From Streptomyces sp. NBC_00576 (lineage in GTDB: Bacteria > Actinomycetota > Actinomycetes > Streptomycetales > Streptomycetaceae), in the NCBI RefSeq assembly GCF_036345175.1, contig NZ_CP107780.1, positions 558,001 to 622,000 of the forward strand: a stretch of 64,000 nt of DNA. The letters run 5' to 3'. The first letter of the stretch is position 1, and the number at the start of each line of letters is the position of its first letter. Of this stretch, positions 54,101-62,228 are shown piece after piece. The notes under the pieces are model-generated. The model saw only the letters and a list, made by a program, of their open reading frames with translations, made no database searches and had not been told where the DNA came from. The translations under genes and the position numbers were made by a program.

Positions 54101-54146
54101 GGAGACCAAAGAGACCGAGGCGGGGCCGACGCCTGGCAGAGGCTGA
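51138..54146 (+). CDS. Large ATP-binding LuxR family regulator (LAL type)
   Basis: This 1002-residue STAND-type regulator has an AAA/NB-ARC-like ATPase at the N-terminus (Walker A GDAGVGKT 39-46; Walker B LLLVLEDLHWADQSS), a long alpha-helical TPR-like sensor region (about 330-900), and a C-terminal LuxR helix-turn-helix (LTAREQDVLRLLALGRSNRQIGEELFISGKTASVHVSNILAKLGA, about 920-965). Such proteins activate target promoters after binding an inducer and ATP. The start codon is GTG at 51138. It is 46 bp from the zinc-finger stop, close enough for readthrough; its target may be local (alpha-galactosidase or the signalling module), but no direct evidence exists. Confidence 0.92.
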   Translation: MPQNLFNTPLIGRDDELTRLAGVLDRARVREARAVLIAGDAGVGKTRVLAEAAGRASDNGMTVLTGHCVDLGDVGLPYLPFTEILGVLAADERFAGALAAHPVVGRLLGGGAADGARDAGGRLRLFEGMAGLLAAVTEFAPLLLVLEDLHWADQSSRDLLRFLLSRGVLQGSAGGAPGHRLAVFASYRADDLHRRHPLRPLLAELVRLPAVERLELRPMADPEVARLVRALGEESLPDTTVRRIVERAEGNAFYAEELLAATDTESGGVPSGLADVLLIRFEQLSDTAQQVLRTAAVAGRRVEHELLSDAVRLPEDELESALREAVGRQLLVPGEGDTYSFRHALAREAVYADLLPGERSRLHGAFARLLAGRGRLAESAAERAHHYRESHDLAEALKASLEAADHADRVGAPAEELRHLEAALDMWSAVEAGARPTGEGLDTVTLMLRASAAAARAGESHRAVSLTRAALAGVGRDTDAELAARVRYTLADNLMSIDHLSAAFAYSSEALALIPAEPPSRTWVWAAATHVMAARQMGDNDTALRIARQALSVAEELHALDAQADLMISVAGLEAGGRRTPKARERFLEARELARRSGCTPVEMRALFSLAIGCFESGLLEESLPWLSEGLDRARRVGLLSSPYPLEMRYLHSLVLYTLGRWDECARAAATDTELLPTAAGYVAGPSLYVALARGDLVAADRARALLDGPFDWMTTLVTSIVLTDAAALAGDPEAAVERVHSTVKALTDDTGARPEVAVRLAALALAAVADTATRLRRSGDETGTLRWTDTAAELLELARTRGAIGRDGAPQGPEGHAWLARAEAEWARATGGPDAEAWERAVTAFDFGEVYEQARCRRRFAEALLADGRREEALAQARAARETAVRLGATPLLQDVDALIRRGRLTDPSPDDDPGAASTPLTAREQDVLRLLALGRSNRQIGEELFISGKTASVHVSNILAKLGAASRGEAVAVAYREGLIPAASKAETKETEAGPTPGRG

Positions 54147-54169
54147 CCCCGAAGTCCTGTCCTGCCCTA

Positions 54170-55342
54170 CTACTGGTCCGCCCTGATGAAGGACCGGATC
54201 GCTGTCGCCGCCGCCCCTCGCGCCCACTCCTCGAAGGGCAGCGGCCGGGTCAGCAGCTCGCAGCGGGCGGCGGATCCGAAGGCGGTGGCGGTGAAGGCGT
54301 CGCGGATCTGCTCGGCGAACAGGTCGTACGCGGCCAGTCCCTCGCCGGAGATGATCACGCGCTCAGGGCCGAGCAGGTTGGCCACGGTCGCGATGCCCCG
54401 GCCGATCGCCTCACCGGCCCGCGTGTACACCTCCCGTACTCCGGGGTGGCCCGCGTGGGCCAGGGCGACGGCCTCGGCGCTGCCGGTGATCGAGGTGCCC
54501 GTGACCTCCCGGACCCTGGCGACGATCTCCGCGTCCCCCGCGAACGCCTGCAGGCAGCCGCGCTTGCCGCAGTGGCAGGGCGGGCCCGCCGGATCGACGA
54601 CGACGTGCCCGATCTCACCGGCCACTCCCTGCGCCCCCGCGACCACGCGCCCGTGGACCACGAGCCCGCAGCCGATACCCGCGCCGACGGTCACCAGCGC
54701 GAAGTCGGACAGCCCCACGCCGGCGCCGAACCACTGCTCGGCGACGGTGAGCGCACGCACGTCGTTGTCGACCGTGACGGGCAGCCCCGTCGTCATGGCG
54801 GCCAGTTCCGCGAGCGGCACGTCACGCCACTCCAGGAACGGCGAGTAGCGTATGGCGCCCTCGGTGCGGTCGACCTCTCCGGCGACGGCGATGCCGCAGC
54901 CCAGTACCGGCACCCCGAAGCCGTCCGCCTCGGTGAGCAGCTCCCCCACCAGCTCCGCGACCGAGACCAGCACCGCCTTGGGGATACGGTCGGGCAGCGG
55001 GAGGTCACGGGCGACACGGACGCGGCAGCACAGGTCGGTGAGCACCCCGAAGATCTCATCACCGGTGATCTTGATGCCGATGAACAGTGCCCGTCCGCCG
55101 TCGACGCGCACGAGGTTCGCGGGCCGCCCCAGCGCCGGACGGGTCTCGACGTCCGCGTCCTCGACCAGATAGCCGGCCTCGATCAGCGGACGGACCGCCT
55201 TCGTGACGGCGGCGGCGGACAGCCCCGCGCGCCGGGCCGCGTCGGCGCGGGTGAGCGGGCCGTGGGACAGGACCGTGGTGAAAATCTGCGAGGCGGCCGG
55301 CGTGTGAGCCGGAAACACCTCGGCACGGTAGGTCGAGGGCAT
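54170..55342 (-). CDS. ROK family transcriptional repressor
   Basis: This 390-residue regulator has an N-terminal winged helix (ASQIFTTVLSHGPLTRADAARRAGLSAAAVTKAVRPLIEAGYL, about 15-60) and a ROK sugar-kinase-like domain. DNDVRALTVAEQWFG carries the catalytic-type Asp, and GEIGHVVVDPAGPPCHCGKRGCLQAFAG is the zinc-binding ROK signature (CxCGxxGCLE-type, with Gln in place of Glu). It probably represses the divergent alpha-galactosidase gene until its sugar is present. The ATG at 55342 lies only 7 bases past a good promoter -10, so the mRNA is probably leaderless. Confidence 0.92.
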   Translation of the reverse strand: MPSTYRAEVFPAHTPAASQIFTTVLSHGPLTRADAARRAGLSAAAVTKAVRPLIEAGYLVEDADVETRPALGRPANLVRVDGGRALFIGIKITGDEIFGVLTDLCCRVRVARDLPLPDRIPKAVLVSVAELVGELLTEADGFGVPVLGCGIAVAGEVDRTEGAIRYSPFLEWRDVPLAELAAMTTGLPVTVDNDVRALTVAEQWFGAGVGLSDFALVTVGAGIGCGLVVHGRVVAGAQGVAGEIGHVVVDPAGPPCHCGKRGCLQAFAGDAEIVARVREVTGTSITGSAEAVALAHAGHPGVREVYTRAGEAIGRGIATVANLLGPERVIISGEGLAAYDLFAEQIRDAFTATAFGSAARCELLTRPLPFEEWARGAAATAIRSFIRADQ

Positions 55343-55349
55343 GGTCCGG

Positions 55350-55378
55350 AACCTAGATCGCTTATTTTCCCCTGTCAA
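55350..55378 (-). promoter_or_regulatory. Vegetative-type promoter of the ROK gene
   Basis: On the minus strand TTGACA (55378-55373) is followed after 17 bases by TAGGTT (55355-55350), a good match to the main sigma factor consensus. The ATG at 55342 is 7 bases further, so transcription should begin at or next to the start codon. Confidence 0.7.
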
Positions 55379-55520
55379 TGAAAGAAGCATCGATGAGATG
55401 AACCATCGACGGAGCCCCATCTAGACTTGTGAAAGACCGATACAGGCATCCCATTGACACATGATCCATGGTCGCGCTTGGCTTCGCCGAGCAACGCCAG
55501 TTCCACGAACGTGAGGCACC

Positions 55521-57650
55521 ATGCCGCTGATCTCCCACTCCCCGGACACCGGGGTCTGGCTGCTGACCACCCCGCGCACGTCGTACGCGCTGCGGATCGA
55601 CGAGAGCGGCGCGCCGTGTCATCTCGCGTGGGGGCCTCGGCTGACCCTGACGGAGGCGGGCGCGCTCGTTCCTCCGGCGCAGGACACGGCGAGCAGCTTC
55701 GAGGGACGGCCTCCGGTGGGCGAGGAACTCCCCGTCGACGGCGGCACCCGCTACGGCCCGCCCTCGCTCCAGGTCCGGTACGCGGACTCCTCCCGCGGCT
55801 TCGAATGGGTGCCGACCGGTCACCGCGTCCTCGAACCGGCGCCCGGGGCGAGCGAGTTGGTACTGGAGTTCCGCGACCGCCTCTACCCCCTCGATGTCAC
55901 GCTGCACTACACGGTCCGCGCCGACACGGACGTCGTCGAGCGCCGGACCGTGGTGCGCAACGCCGGTGACGAACACGTCGACCTGCTGCGCGCCGACTCC
56001 GCCGCCTGGACGCTGCCGCCGCTGAGCGACTACCGGCTCAGCCATGTCACCGGCCAGTGGTCGGCCGAGAGTCAACTGCGGCGCGACACACTGCCGTTCG
56101 GCGAGACGGTGCTGACCAGCCGGCGCGGGATCACCAGCCACCACGCCAACCCATGGGTGATGCTCGACTCGGGTGAGGCGACGGAGGAGCACGGCCGGGT
56201 GTGGAGCGCCGCCCTTGCCTGGAGCGGGAGTTGGCGCATCACCGCGCAGCGCACCCCCGACGGGCTGGCCGGGTTCACCGGGGGCGTCGGCCACGAGGGG
56301 ACCAGCGTTCCGCTGGCGCCGGGTGAGGAGTTCACCACGCCGGTGTTCGCCGGGCTGTGCACGGACGGCGGGTTCGGGGCGGCGAGCCGTGCCTGGCACA
56401 CGTACACGACGACCCATGTGCTGCCCCGGGCACGGGAGTTGGCGCCGGTGCTCTACAACTCGTGGGAGGCCACCGGCTTCGACGTCGACGAGGCGAGCCA
56501 GAAGGCGCTGGCCGAGCGGGCCGCGCTGCTCGGAGTGGAGCTGTATGTCGTCGACGACGGCTGGTTCGGGGCGCGGCGCAGTGACCGGGCGGGGCTGGGC
56601 GACTGGACGCCGACGCCGGAGCGCTTCCCCGAGGGGCTCAAGCCGCTGGCGGACTCGGTGCACCGGCTCGGGATGCGGTTCGGGATCTGGGTCGAGCCGG
56701 AGATGGTCAATCCGGACAGCGCGCTGTACCGCGAGCACCCCGACTGGGTGCTGCACGTTCCCGGGCGGGCCCGGACCGAGATGCGCAACCAGCTCGTCCT
56801 GAACTTCGCGCGGGACGAGGTGGCCGAGTGGGCGTACGGCTGGCTTACCCGGCTGGTCGGGGACCACGGCGTCGACTTCCTCAAGTGGGACATGAACCGC
56901 TCCTTCGGCGAGTCGGGCTGGCCGGGACAGCGGGACGGCAACGACCGGCTGTGGACGCGGTACGTGGCGAACCTGTACGACGTCATCGACCGGCTGCGCG
57001 CCGACCATCCCGGGCTGCGGGTGGAGACGTGCAGTGGCGGCGGTGGCCGGATCGACCTCGGCATCCTCTCGCGTACGGACCAGGCGTGGACGTCCGACAA
57101 CACGGACGCCGTGGACCGGCTGGTGATCCAGCACGGGTTCGGGCAGGTGTATCCGGCGCGCGCCATGTCGGCGTGGGTGACCGACGTGCCCAATCAGCTG
57201 ACGGCACGTTCGGTGCCGCTGCGGTTCCGTTTCCATGCGGCGATGTGCGGGCTGCTCGGCATCGGCGGTGATCTCACGCGCTGGTCCCAGGAGGAGCTCG
57301 CGGAGGGTGCGGCGCTGGTCGCCGAGTACAAGAAGGTGCGGCATCTGGTGCAGCACGGTGAGCTGTACCGGCTGTCGGGGCCGCTCGGGGAGGAGCCGAC
57401 GGTCGTGCAGTACGTCGGCGAGGACGCGGCCGAGTCCCTGGTGCTGGGCTTCCGGTACGGCCCTCGGCACGGTCTTCCGCGGATTCCGGTGCGGCTGCCG
57501 GGTCTGACGCCCGGTGCTCGGTACCGGGACGCGCGCACGGGCGTCGTCCACCATGCGAACGTGCTCGGCGAGTACGGGATGCGGCTCGATCTCGCGCCCG
57601 GCGACTGGTCCAGCACGGCTGTGCACCTGGTGCGAGTCCAGGAGTCTTAG
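55521..57650 (+). CDS. Alpha-galactosidase, glycoside hydrolase family 36
   Basis: This 709-residue enzyme hydrolyses terminal alpha-galactosides (melibiose, raffinose family). It has an N-terminal beta-supersandwich (to about 310), then the barrel with YVVDDGWFGAR, WVEPEMVNPDSALYREHPDW, nucleophile Asp457 in FLKWDMNRSF, and acid/base Asp526 in AWTSDNTDA, followed by the C-terminal beta domain. CSGGGGRIDLG is the conserved GH36 loop. There is no signal peptide, so it is cytoplasmic. It is divergent from the ROK repressor across 178 bp that contain TTGACA at about 55453 but no clear -10 for this gene. Start ATG with gtgagg upstream. Confidence 0.94.
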   Translation: MPLISHSPDTGVWLLTTPRTSYALRIDESGAPCHLAWGPRLTLTEAGALVPPAQDTASSFEGRPPVGEELPVDGGTRYGPPSLQVRYADSSRGFEWVPTGHRVLEPAPGASELVLEFRDRLYPLDVTLHYTVRADTDVVERRTVVRNAGDEHVDLLRADSAAWTLPPLSDYRLSHVTGQWSAESQLRRDTLPFGETVLTSRRGITSHHANPWVMLDSGEATEEHGRVWSAALAWSGSWRITAQRTPDGLAGFTGGVGHEGTSVPLAPGEEFTTPVFAGLCTDGGFGAASRAWHTYTTTHVLPRARELAPVLYNSWEATGFDVDEASQKALAERAALLGVELYVVDDGWFGARRSDRAGLGDWTPTPERFPEGLKPLADSVHRLGMRFGIWVEPEMVNPDSALYREHPDWVLHVPGRARTEMRNQLVLNFARDEVAEWAYGWLTRLVGDHGVDFLKWDMNRSFGESGWPGQRDGNDRLWTRYVANLYDVIDRLRADHPGLRVETCSGGGGRIDLGILSRTDQAWTSDNTDAVDRLVIQHGFGQVYPARAMSAWVTDVPNQLTARSVPLRFRFHAAMCGLLGIGGDLTRWSQEELAEGAALVAEYKKVRHLVQHGELYRLSGPLGEEPTVVQYVGEDAAESLVLGFRYGPRHGLPRIPVRLPGLTPGARYRDARTGVVHHANVLGEYGMRLDLAPGDWSSTAVHLVRVQES

Positions 57651-57657
57651 CCGGCCT

Positions 57658-57689
57658 GTTCCCCGGTCGGCTGTCGTCGGCCGGGGAAC
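57658..57689 (+). terminator. Stem-loop after the alpha-galactosidase gene
   Basis: gttccccgg (57658-57666) and ccggggaac (57681-57689) form a 9-bp perfect stem with a 14-base loop, 7 bp after the stop. Confidence 0.65.
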
Positions 57690-57763
57690 TGCGGCGCCCT
57701 GGCCGGGCGTTACAGGGGCAACGCCCCCATGGGGGCACGAACCACGACCCCAGGGCAGGCGCG

Positions 57764-59296
57764 ATGAGCGAGTTGGTCCCCGGGGGCAACACGCCCCTTC
57801 CGGGCGGTACCCTCACGCTCCGGGTGCCGGGCCCCTTCGACGTGAGCGCGCTGGTGACGGGCGACGGCGGCAAGGTCGGCGGCGACGCCGACTTCGTGTT
57901 CTACAACCAGCCGACGGCCCCGGGCGCCCGGCTGCGCGGCGACACTCTCACCGTCGACCCGGCGGCTCTGCGCCCCGGCGCCACCCGCGTCACGGTGGTG
58001 GTCAGCGCCGCCGACTCCGGTACGGCGCTGGGCGGGCTGCCCGCGCCCACACTCCAGGTCACCGGCCCCGGTGGCCGCGCGCTGGCCCGGTTCACACCGC
58101 CGCGCCCGCAGCGGGAGACGGTACTGCTGCTCGCGGAGCTGTACCGGCGGGGCCCGGGCTGGAAGCTGCGGGCGCTGGGCCAGGGTTACGCGGACGGGCT
58201 GGCGGGCCTCGCCCGGGACTTCGGGGTGGAGGTCGCGGACGATATCTCCACGGCCTCGACCTCGGCAGGCGCCCCGGCCCACCACCCCTCGCCGTTCCCG
58301 GCGGCGGGTGTACCCCTACGTACACCGTCCCGCTGGTCCGACGCCGCGTCCCGGTTGTCGGGCGCGGCCTCTCGTCTGTCGGAGGCGGCTGTTTCGCGCC
58401 GGTCGCGGTCGACGGGCGCTCCGCCACCGGTCGGCACTGCCGGGTCGGTTCCCCCTGCCGCCGCGTGGCCGGGTTCGGTGTCTCCCGTCGCGCCCACCGG
58501 AACCCCGGGCTCACTCGCCCCCACCGACGGGTTTCTCACCCTCGTCAACTCCGCCCGGGCCACCGCCGGTTCTCCGCCTGTCTCCCTGGACGCACGGCTC
58601 TCCGCCGCCGCACAGGCGCACGCCGCCGACATGGCCTCGGCCGGCCGCCTCGGCACCGAGAGCCGGGACGGCACCTCCATCCACCAGCGTGTCACCGCCG
58701 CCGGGTACACGTATCTGACGGTCGGCGAGCATCTGGTCTCCGGGCCGCGTACGCCCGAGGAGTTCGTCGACTACTGCCTGCGCACGGAGCAGGCCCGGCG
58801 TACCCTGCACGACCCGGCGTTCACACAGGTCGGCCTGGCGTACGTCACCGGGTCCGGCACGGGCGACACGTACTGGACCGCCCTCTGGGCCCGGCCCCTC
58901 CTGCCCGGAGATCTTGAACGAACCGCCGCCGAGGTCACGGATCTCACCAACCGGGAGCGCGCCCGGGCCGGGCTGCCGCAGCTGGCCTCCGACTTCCTGC
59001 TCACCCGTGCCGCGCAGGCGCACAGTACGGACATGGTGGTCCGCGCGTTCTATTCGCATACCGGGCCCGACGGCAGCCAGCCGTGGGACCGGGCCGCCGC
59101 GGCGGGGTCCACGCGGCGGACGATCGGCGAGAACATCGCGTGCGGCCAGCGCTCCCCCGCCGAGGTCGTGGACGGGTGGATGAACAGCCCCGGGCACCGT
59201 GCCAACATCCTCAAACGGGAGTTCACACACATAGGCATCGGTTTCGCGGGTGGCGGCAAGGCGGGCACATACTGGACCCAGCTCTTCGGCGCCTGA
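57764..59296 (+). CDS. TerD-like domain fused to two CAP (SCP/PR-1) domains
   Basis: This 510-residue fusion protein starts with a TerD-type beta-sandwich (1-150: MSELVPGGNTPLPGG, DADFVFYNQPTAPG, and LLLAELYRRGPGWKLRALGQGYADGLAGLARDFG). The acidic GDGDDE-type calcium site of ordinary TerD proteins is not present. A Ser/Arg/Pro linker with AASRLS repeats (about 165-255) follows, then two CAP domains: about 260-385 (LVNSARATAGSPPVSLD) and about 390-510 (LTNRERARAGLPQLASD, YSHTGPDGSQPWDRAA, GENIACGQRSPAEVVDGWMNSPGHRANIL). Only the second keeps the HTxxDG and GENI/SPxHRxNIL signatures. CAP domains are normally secreted, yet no signal peptide is visible. Function unknown. Confidence 0.87.
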   Translation: MSELVPGGNTPLPGGTLTLRVPGPFDVSALVTGDGGKVGGDADFVFYNQPTAPGARLRGDTLTVDPAALRPGATRVTVVVSAADSGTALGGLPAPTLQVTGPGGRALARFTPPRPQRETVLLLAELYRRGPGWKLRALGQGYADGLAGLARDFGVEVADDISTASTSAGAPAHHPSPFPAAGVPLRTPSRWSDAASRLSGAASRLSEAAVSRRSRSTGAPPPVGTAGSVPPAAAWPGSVSPVAPTGTPGSLAPTDGFLTLVNSARATAGSPPVSLDARLSAAAQAHAADMASAGRLGTESRDGTSIHQRVTAAGYTYLTVGEHLVSGPRTPEEFVDYCLRTEQARRTLHDPAFTQVGLAYVTGSGTGDTYWTALWARPLLPGDLERTAAEVTDLTNRERARAGLPQLASDFLLTRAAQAHSTDMVVRAFYSHTGPDGSQPWDRAAAAGSTRRTIGENIACGQRSPAEVVDGWMNSPGHRANILKREFTHIGIGFAGGGKAGTYWTQLFGA

Positions 59297-59322
59297 ACGC
59301 CCCCTCGGCGGTCCCGGCCCGG

Positions 59323-60138
59323 CTATGGCTTGCGTGCGACGCCGCCCAGGGCGATCACCTCGCCGGTCGCGGCGGCCGTCCCGGGATCGGGGCGCCAGTC
59401 GGTGATGGGGACGACGCCAGGGGCCAGCAGCTCCAGTCCGTCGAAGAAGCCCGCGAGTTGCTGCGGGCTCCTCAGGTAATAGGGGACGGCCCCGCTCTCG
59501 TTGTAGAGCCGGGTGGCCTCGGCGTTGGCCCTGTTGGTGTCCACGCTGTCGTTGAAGGCGAAGAAACTGCCCGGCGGCAGAGCGTCCAACAGCGCCCGGA
59601 CGATGGCCCGCGCCTCGTCGTAGTCTGCGATGTGCCCGCTGACCTGCATCAGCGTGAGTGCGACCGGCCGGCTGAGGTCCAGGGTCCGGGCCGCTTCCCG
59701 CAGGACGGTGTCGGGGTCGTGCAGGTCGGCGTCGACGTAGTCGGTCACGCCCTCGGGCGAGCTGGTGAGCAGCGCCTCGGCGTGGGTCAGGACCAGGGGG
59801 TCGTTGTCCACGTAGACGATGCGGGCGTCGGGAGCGACCCGCTGGGCGATCTCGTGGGTGTTGTCCGCCGTGGGCAGGCCCGTGCCGATGTCGAGGAACT
59901 GGCGGATCCCGGCCTCGCCGGCCAGCCGGCGTACGGCACGGCCGAGGAAGGCCCGGGAGTCGCGGGCGAGGTCGGTGATGCCGGGGAAGATCTCGTGAAA
60001 GGCGTCGCCCGCCTGGTGGTCGACCGGGTAGTTGTCCTTGCCGCCGAGCCAGTAGTTCCAGATCCGGGCCGAGTGCGGCACCGTCGTGTCGATCTTCTCC
60101 GGCGTCTGCGTGCCGTGGGCGGACGAGTCCTGCGTCAC
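59323..60138 (-). CDS. SAM-dependent methyltransferase, DUF574/Methyltransf_19 type
   Basis: This 271-residue protein belongs to the large Streptomyces family beginning IDTTVPHSARIWNYWLGGKDNYPVDHQAGD. The SAM site is FLDIGTGLPTADNTHEIAQ followed by the acidic VVYVDNDPLVL-type loop (here IVYVDNDPLVLTHAEALL). The substrates of this family, which is present in dozens of copies per genome, are mostly unknown. The GTG start has a strong aaggagg on the minus strand. It is convergent with the CAP gene and divergent from the AIM24 gene. Confidence 0.92.
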   Translation of the reverse strand: MTQDSSAHGTQTPEKIDTTVPHSARIWNYWLGGKDNYPVDHQAGDAFHEIFPGITDLARDSRAFLGRAVRRLAGEAGIRQFLDIGTGLPTADNTHEIAQRVAPDARIVYVDNDPLVLTHAEALLTSSPEGVTDYVDADLHDPDTVLREAARTLDLSRPVALTLMQVSGHIADYDEARAIVRALLDALPPGSFFAFNDSVDTNRANAEATRLYNESGAVPYYLRSPQQLAGFFDGLELLAPGVVPITDWRPDPGTAAATGEVIALGGVARKP

Positions 60139-60315
60139 CGGGCAACCTCCTTGTAGGGAAACGTAGTTGGCCCTGCCCTACAACGTAGCGTCACGGGCAC
60201 CGCCGACGTCGGATCGTCCGGACGCAAGAGCGCTCTTCAGGCCTCGTTTCGCCCGGACCTCCCCCTTCCGCGCGTTCTGTTGGCGGAACGACACCCTCCG
60301 GGACACGATGCCCGC

Positions 60316-60993
60316 ATGAAGGGTGACCTCTTTTCCAGTGAGTACATGGTTCAGCCGGCCACAGCGCCCGGGATGACCGTCGAGAACGCCAAGTCCATCA
60401 AGTACGCAGTCAATGGCGAGATGTTCGCCCGCCAGGGCGCGATGATCGCCTTCCGCGGCAACCTCCAGTTCGAGCGCAAGGGGCAGGGCGTCGGCGGCAT
60501 GCTGAAGCGTGCGGTCACGGGTGAGGGGCTGCCATTGATGACGGTGCGCGGGCAGGGCGAGGCGTGGTTCGCGCACGAGGCGCAGAACTGTTTCGTCGTC
60601 GACATCGACCCGGGCGACGTCTTCACGGTCAACGGCCGCAACGTGCTGTGTTTCGACGCGTCGCTGACGTACGAGATCAAAACCGTGAAGGGGGCGGGGA
60701 TGAGCGGCGGGGGCCTGTTCAACAGCGTCTTCACCGGGCAGGGGCGGCTGGGGCTGGTCTGCGAGGGCAATCCGCTGGTGATACCGGTCTCGCCGCAGTA
60801 TCCGGTGTACGTCGACACGGACGCGGTCGTCGGCTGGACAGCCAATCTCCAGACGTCGCTGCACCGTTCGCAGTCCTTCGGCTCGATGATCCGGGGCGGC
60901 TCCGGCGAGGCCGTCCAACTGATGCTCCAGGGCGAGGGGTTCGTCGTCGTAAGGCCGAGTGAGGCGACTCCGCAGAAGCCCCAACAGCACTGA
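60316..60993 (+). CDS. AIM24 family protein
   Basis: This 225-residue beta-rich protein has the AIM24/TerD-associated family pattern: NAKSIKYAVNGEMFARQGAMIAFRGNLQFERKGQG, VRGQGEAWFAHEAQNCFVVDIDPGDVFTVNGRNVLCFDASLTYEI, and the Gly-rich MSGGGLFNSVFTGQGRLGLVCEGNPLVIPV. It often occurs near TerD-like genes, here two genes away from a TerD-CAP fusion. The function is unknown. The ATG at 60316 begins the conserved domain; the ATG at 60280 would add 12 unrelated residues. Confidence 0.88.
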   Translation: MKGDLFSSEYMVQPATAPGMTVENAKSIKYAVNGEMFARQGAMIAFRGNLQFERKGQGVGGMLKRAVTGEGLPLMTVRGQGEAWFAHEAQNCFVVDIDPGDVFTVNGRNVLCFDASLTYEIKTVKGAGMSGGGLFNSVFTGQGRLGLVCEGNPLVIPVSPQYPVYVDTDAVVGWTANLQTSLHRSQSFGSMIRGGSGEAVQLMLQGEGFVVVRPSEATPQKPQQH

Positions 60994-61099
60994 CGCCACC
61001 GCAACCCGCGTCCCGGAACGTGATCTGCGTCGCATAGGCAACCTCGCGGCCGTTGCCACCGTCTTGATCGACGACACCAACAACAGCAAGGCGCCACCC

Positions 61100-61124
61100 C
61101 GCCCCGGCCCGACCGGCCGGGGCG
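61100..61124 (+). terminator. Stem-loop between the AIM24 and TPR genes
   Basis: cgccccggcc (61100-61109) and ggccggggcg (61115-61124) form a perfect 10-bp stem with loop cgacc, followed by aacttt. Confidence 0.7.
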
Positions 61125-61150
61125 AACTTTCGGCGCACTATACGCACCGT

Positions 61151-61169
61151 GTATACGCTGAGCGTATAC
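61151..61169. promoter_or_regulatory. Perfect 19-bp palindrome before the TPR-prenyl synthase operon
   Basis: gtatacgctgagcgtatac has 9-base arms around a central G. A further TATAC half-site lies just upstream (tatac at 61140-61144), giving a row of three. It ends 12 bp before the ATG at 61182, where a bound repressor would block the promoter or early transcript. Confidence 0.65.
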
Positions 61170-61181
61170 CGAAGGGACTGC

Positions 61182-62228
61182 ATGTACGGCAAGGCATTCG
61201 CCCCGGAGTACCAGGGCGCGCTCACCAGCCTCTCGGTGAACTCCTCCCTGGTCGACGTACTCGCCGCGGGCACCGAGCAGTTGGCCGCCGCCGAGCGGGC
61301 CGGGCGGCGCGGCGAGGCCGCCCGTTCCGGACTCGCGGTCGCGGAGGCGCACCGGCGGCTCGGACAGGTGGGCGACGCGGACCGGGCCTGGAAAGCGAGT
61401 TACCGCGCGGCCCGGGCGGCCGGGGACACGGCGGCGATGGCGTGGGCGCTGTGGAGCGGCGGCACGCTGGCCCGGCAGCGCGGCGCGTTCGCGCTGGCCC
61501 GGCGGTTGCTGGGGCTGGCCGCCGAACTCGGTGAGCGCGGCGGCGACATCGTCGTACGCGGCTACTCGCTCGCGGGGCTGGCCGAAACCGGGCGTATCCA
61601 GGGCGACTACGAGGCGGTCGGCCGCCTGCACGAGCAGTTGCTCGCCGAGGCGCGCAGGCGCGGTGAGGCGCGGCACACGGTGTGGGCGCTGGAGGGCATC
61701 GCGCAGATGCACCGCAACACCGGCTCGTACGACAGCGCGTACGCCATGTTCGAGGAGGCGGCCGGGATCTCCGCGCGGGCCGACGACCGGCGCGGGCACG
61801 CCTGGGCCTTACGCGGGCTCGCCGACATCGTGTCCGTGCGCGACGGGGACACGGAACGTGCCCTCGCGCTGCTCTCGGAGGCGGAGGAGAGCTGCACGGC
61901 GATGAACCTGTCCAGCGCGCTCGCCTACAACCACAAGATGCGCGGCAACGTCCTCTACCGCGCCGGGCGTTACGCCGAGGCACGTGACCTGTACCGCCAG
62001 GCCCTGGCGGAGTTCCGCGCCATGAGCGAGCCGCGTGGCGAGGCGCTGTCGCGGCTGGGACTGGCCAAGTCGCTGGCCCGACTTGGCCGCGACCGCGCCG
62101 AGACGGCCGAGGAACTGGCCGACCTGGCTCGCGAGTTGGAACGCATAGGTCTGCGCCACGCCCGCGCGATGGTGGCGCGGGCGCAGGCCGAACTCGGCCT
62201 CGACACGGACCCGGAGGCCGCACGATGA
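61182..62228 (+). CDS. TPR protein with a TTA codon, coupled to polyprenyl synthase
   Basis: This 348-residue all-helical protein is made of about seven tetratricopeptide-like repeats of 35-40 residues (for example DTAAMAWALWSGGTLARQRGAFALARRLL, HTVWALEGIAQMHRNTGSYDSAYAMFEEA, SSALAYNHKMRGNVLYRAGRYAEARDLYRQAL). It is probably a protein-protein scaffold. Leu210 (61809-61811) is encoded by TTA, the only such codon found in the recognised genes of this window, so translation should need the bldA tRNA. Its TGA overlaps the ATG of the polyprenyl synthase. The ATG at 61182 has gaaggga upstream. Confidence 0.85.
   Translation: MYGKAFAPEYQGALTSLSVNSSLVDVLAAGTEQLAAAERAGRRGEAARSGLAVAEAHRRLGQVGDADRAWKASYRAARAAGDTAAMAWALWSGGTLARQRGAFALARRLLGLAAELGERGGDIVVRGYSLAGLAETGRIQGDYEAVGRLHEQLLAEARRRGEARHTVWALEGIAQMHRNTGSYDSAYAMFEEAAGISARADDRRGHAWALRGLADIVSVRDGDTERALALLSEAEESCTAMNLSSALAYNHKMRGNVLYRAGRYAEARDLYRQALAEFRAMSEPRGEALSRLGLAKSLARLGRDRAETAEELADLARELERIGLRHARAMVARAQAELGLDTDPEAAR

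Noticed and set aside
51132..54227. A 1031-codon minus-strand open frame opposite the LuxR gene
   Set aside because: Same cause: antisense of a GC-rich gene with clear Walker and helix-turn-helix motifs on the + strand.
57680..57696. Second copy of the intergenic repeat found at 6714
   Set aside because: Only about 12 bases (cggggaactgcg) are shared and they form part of a terminator stem, so chance similarity is likely.
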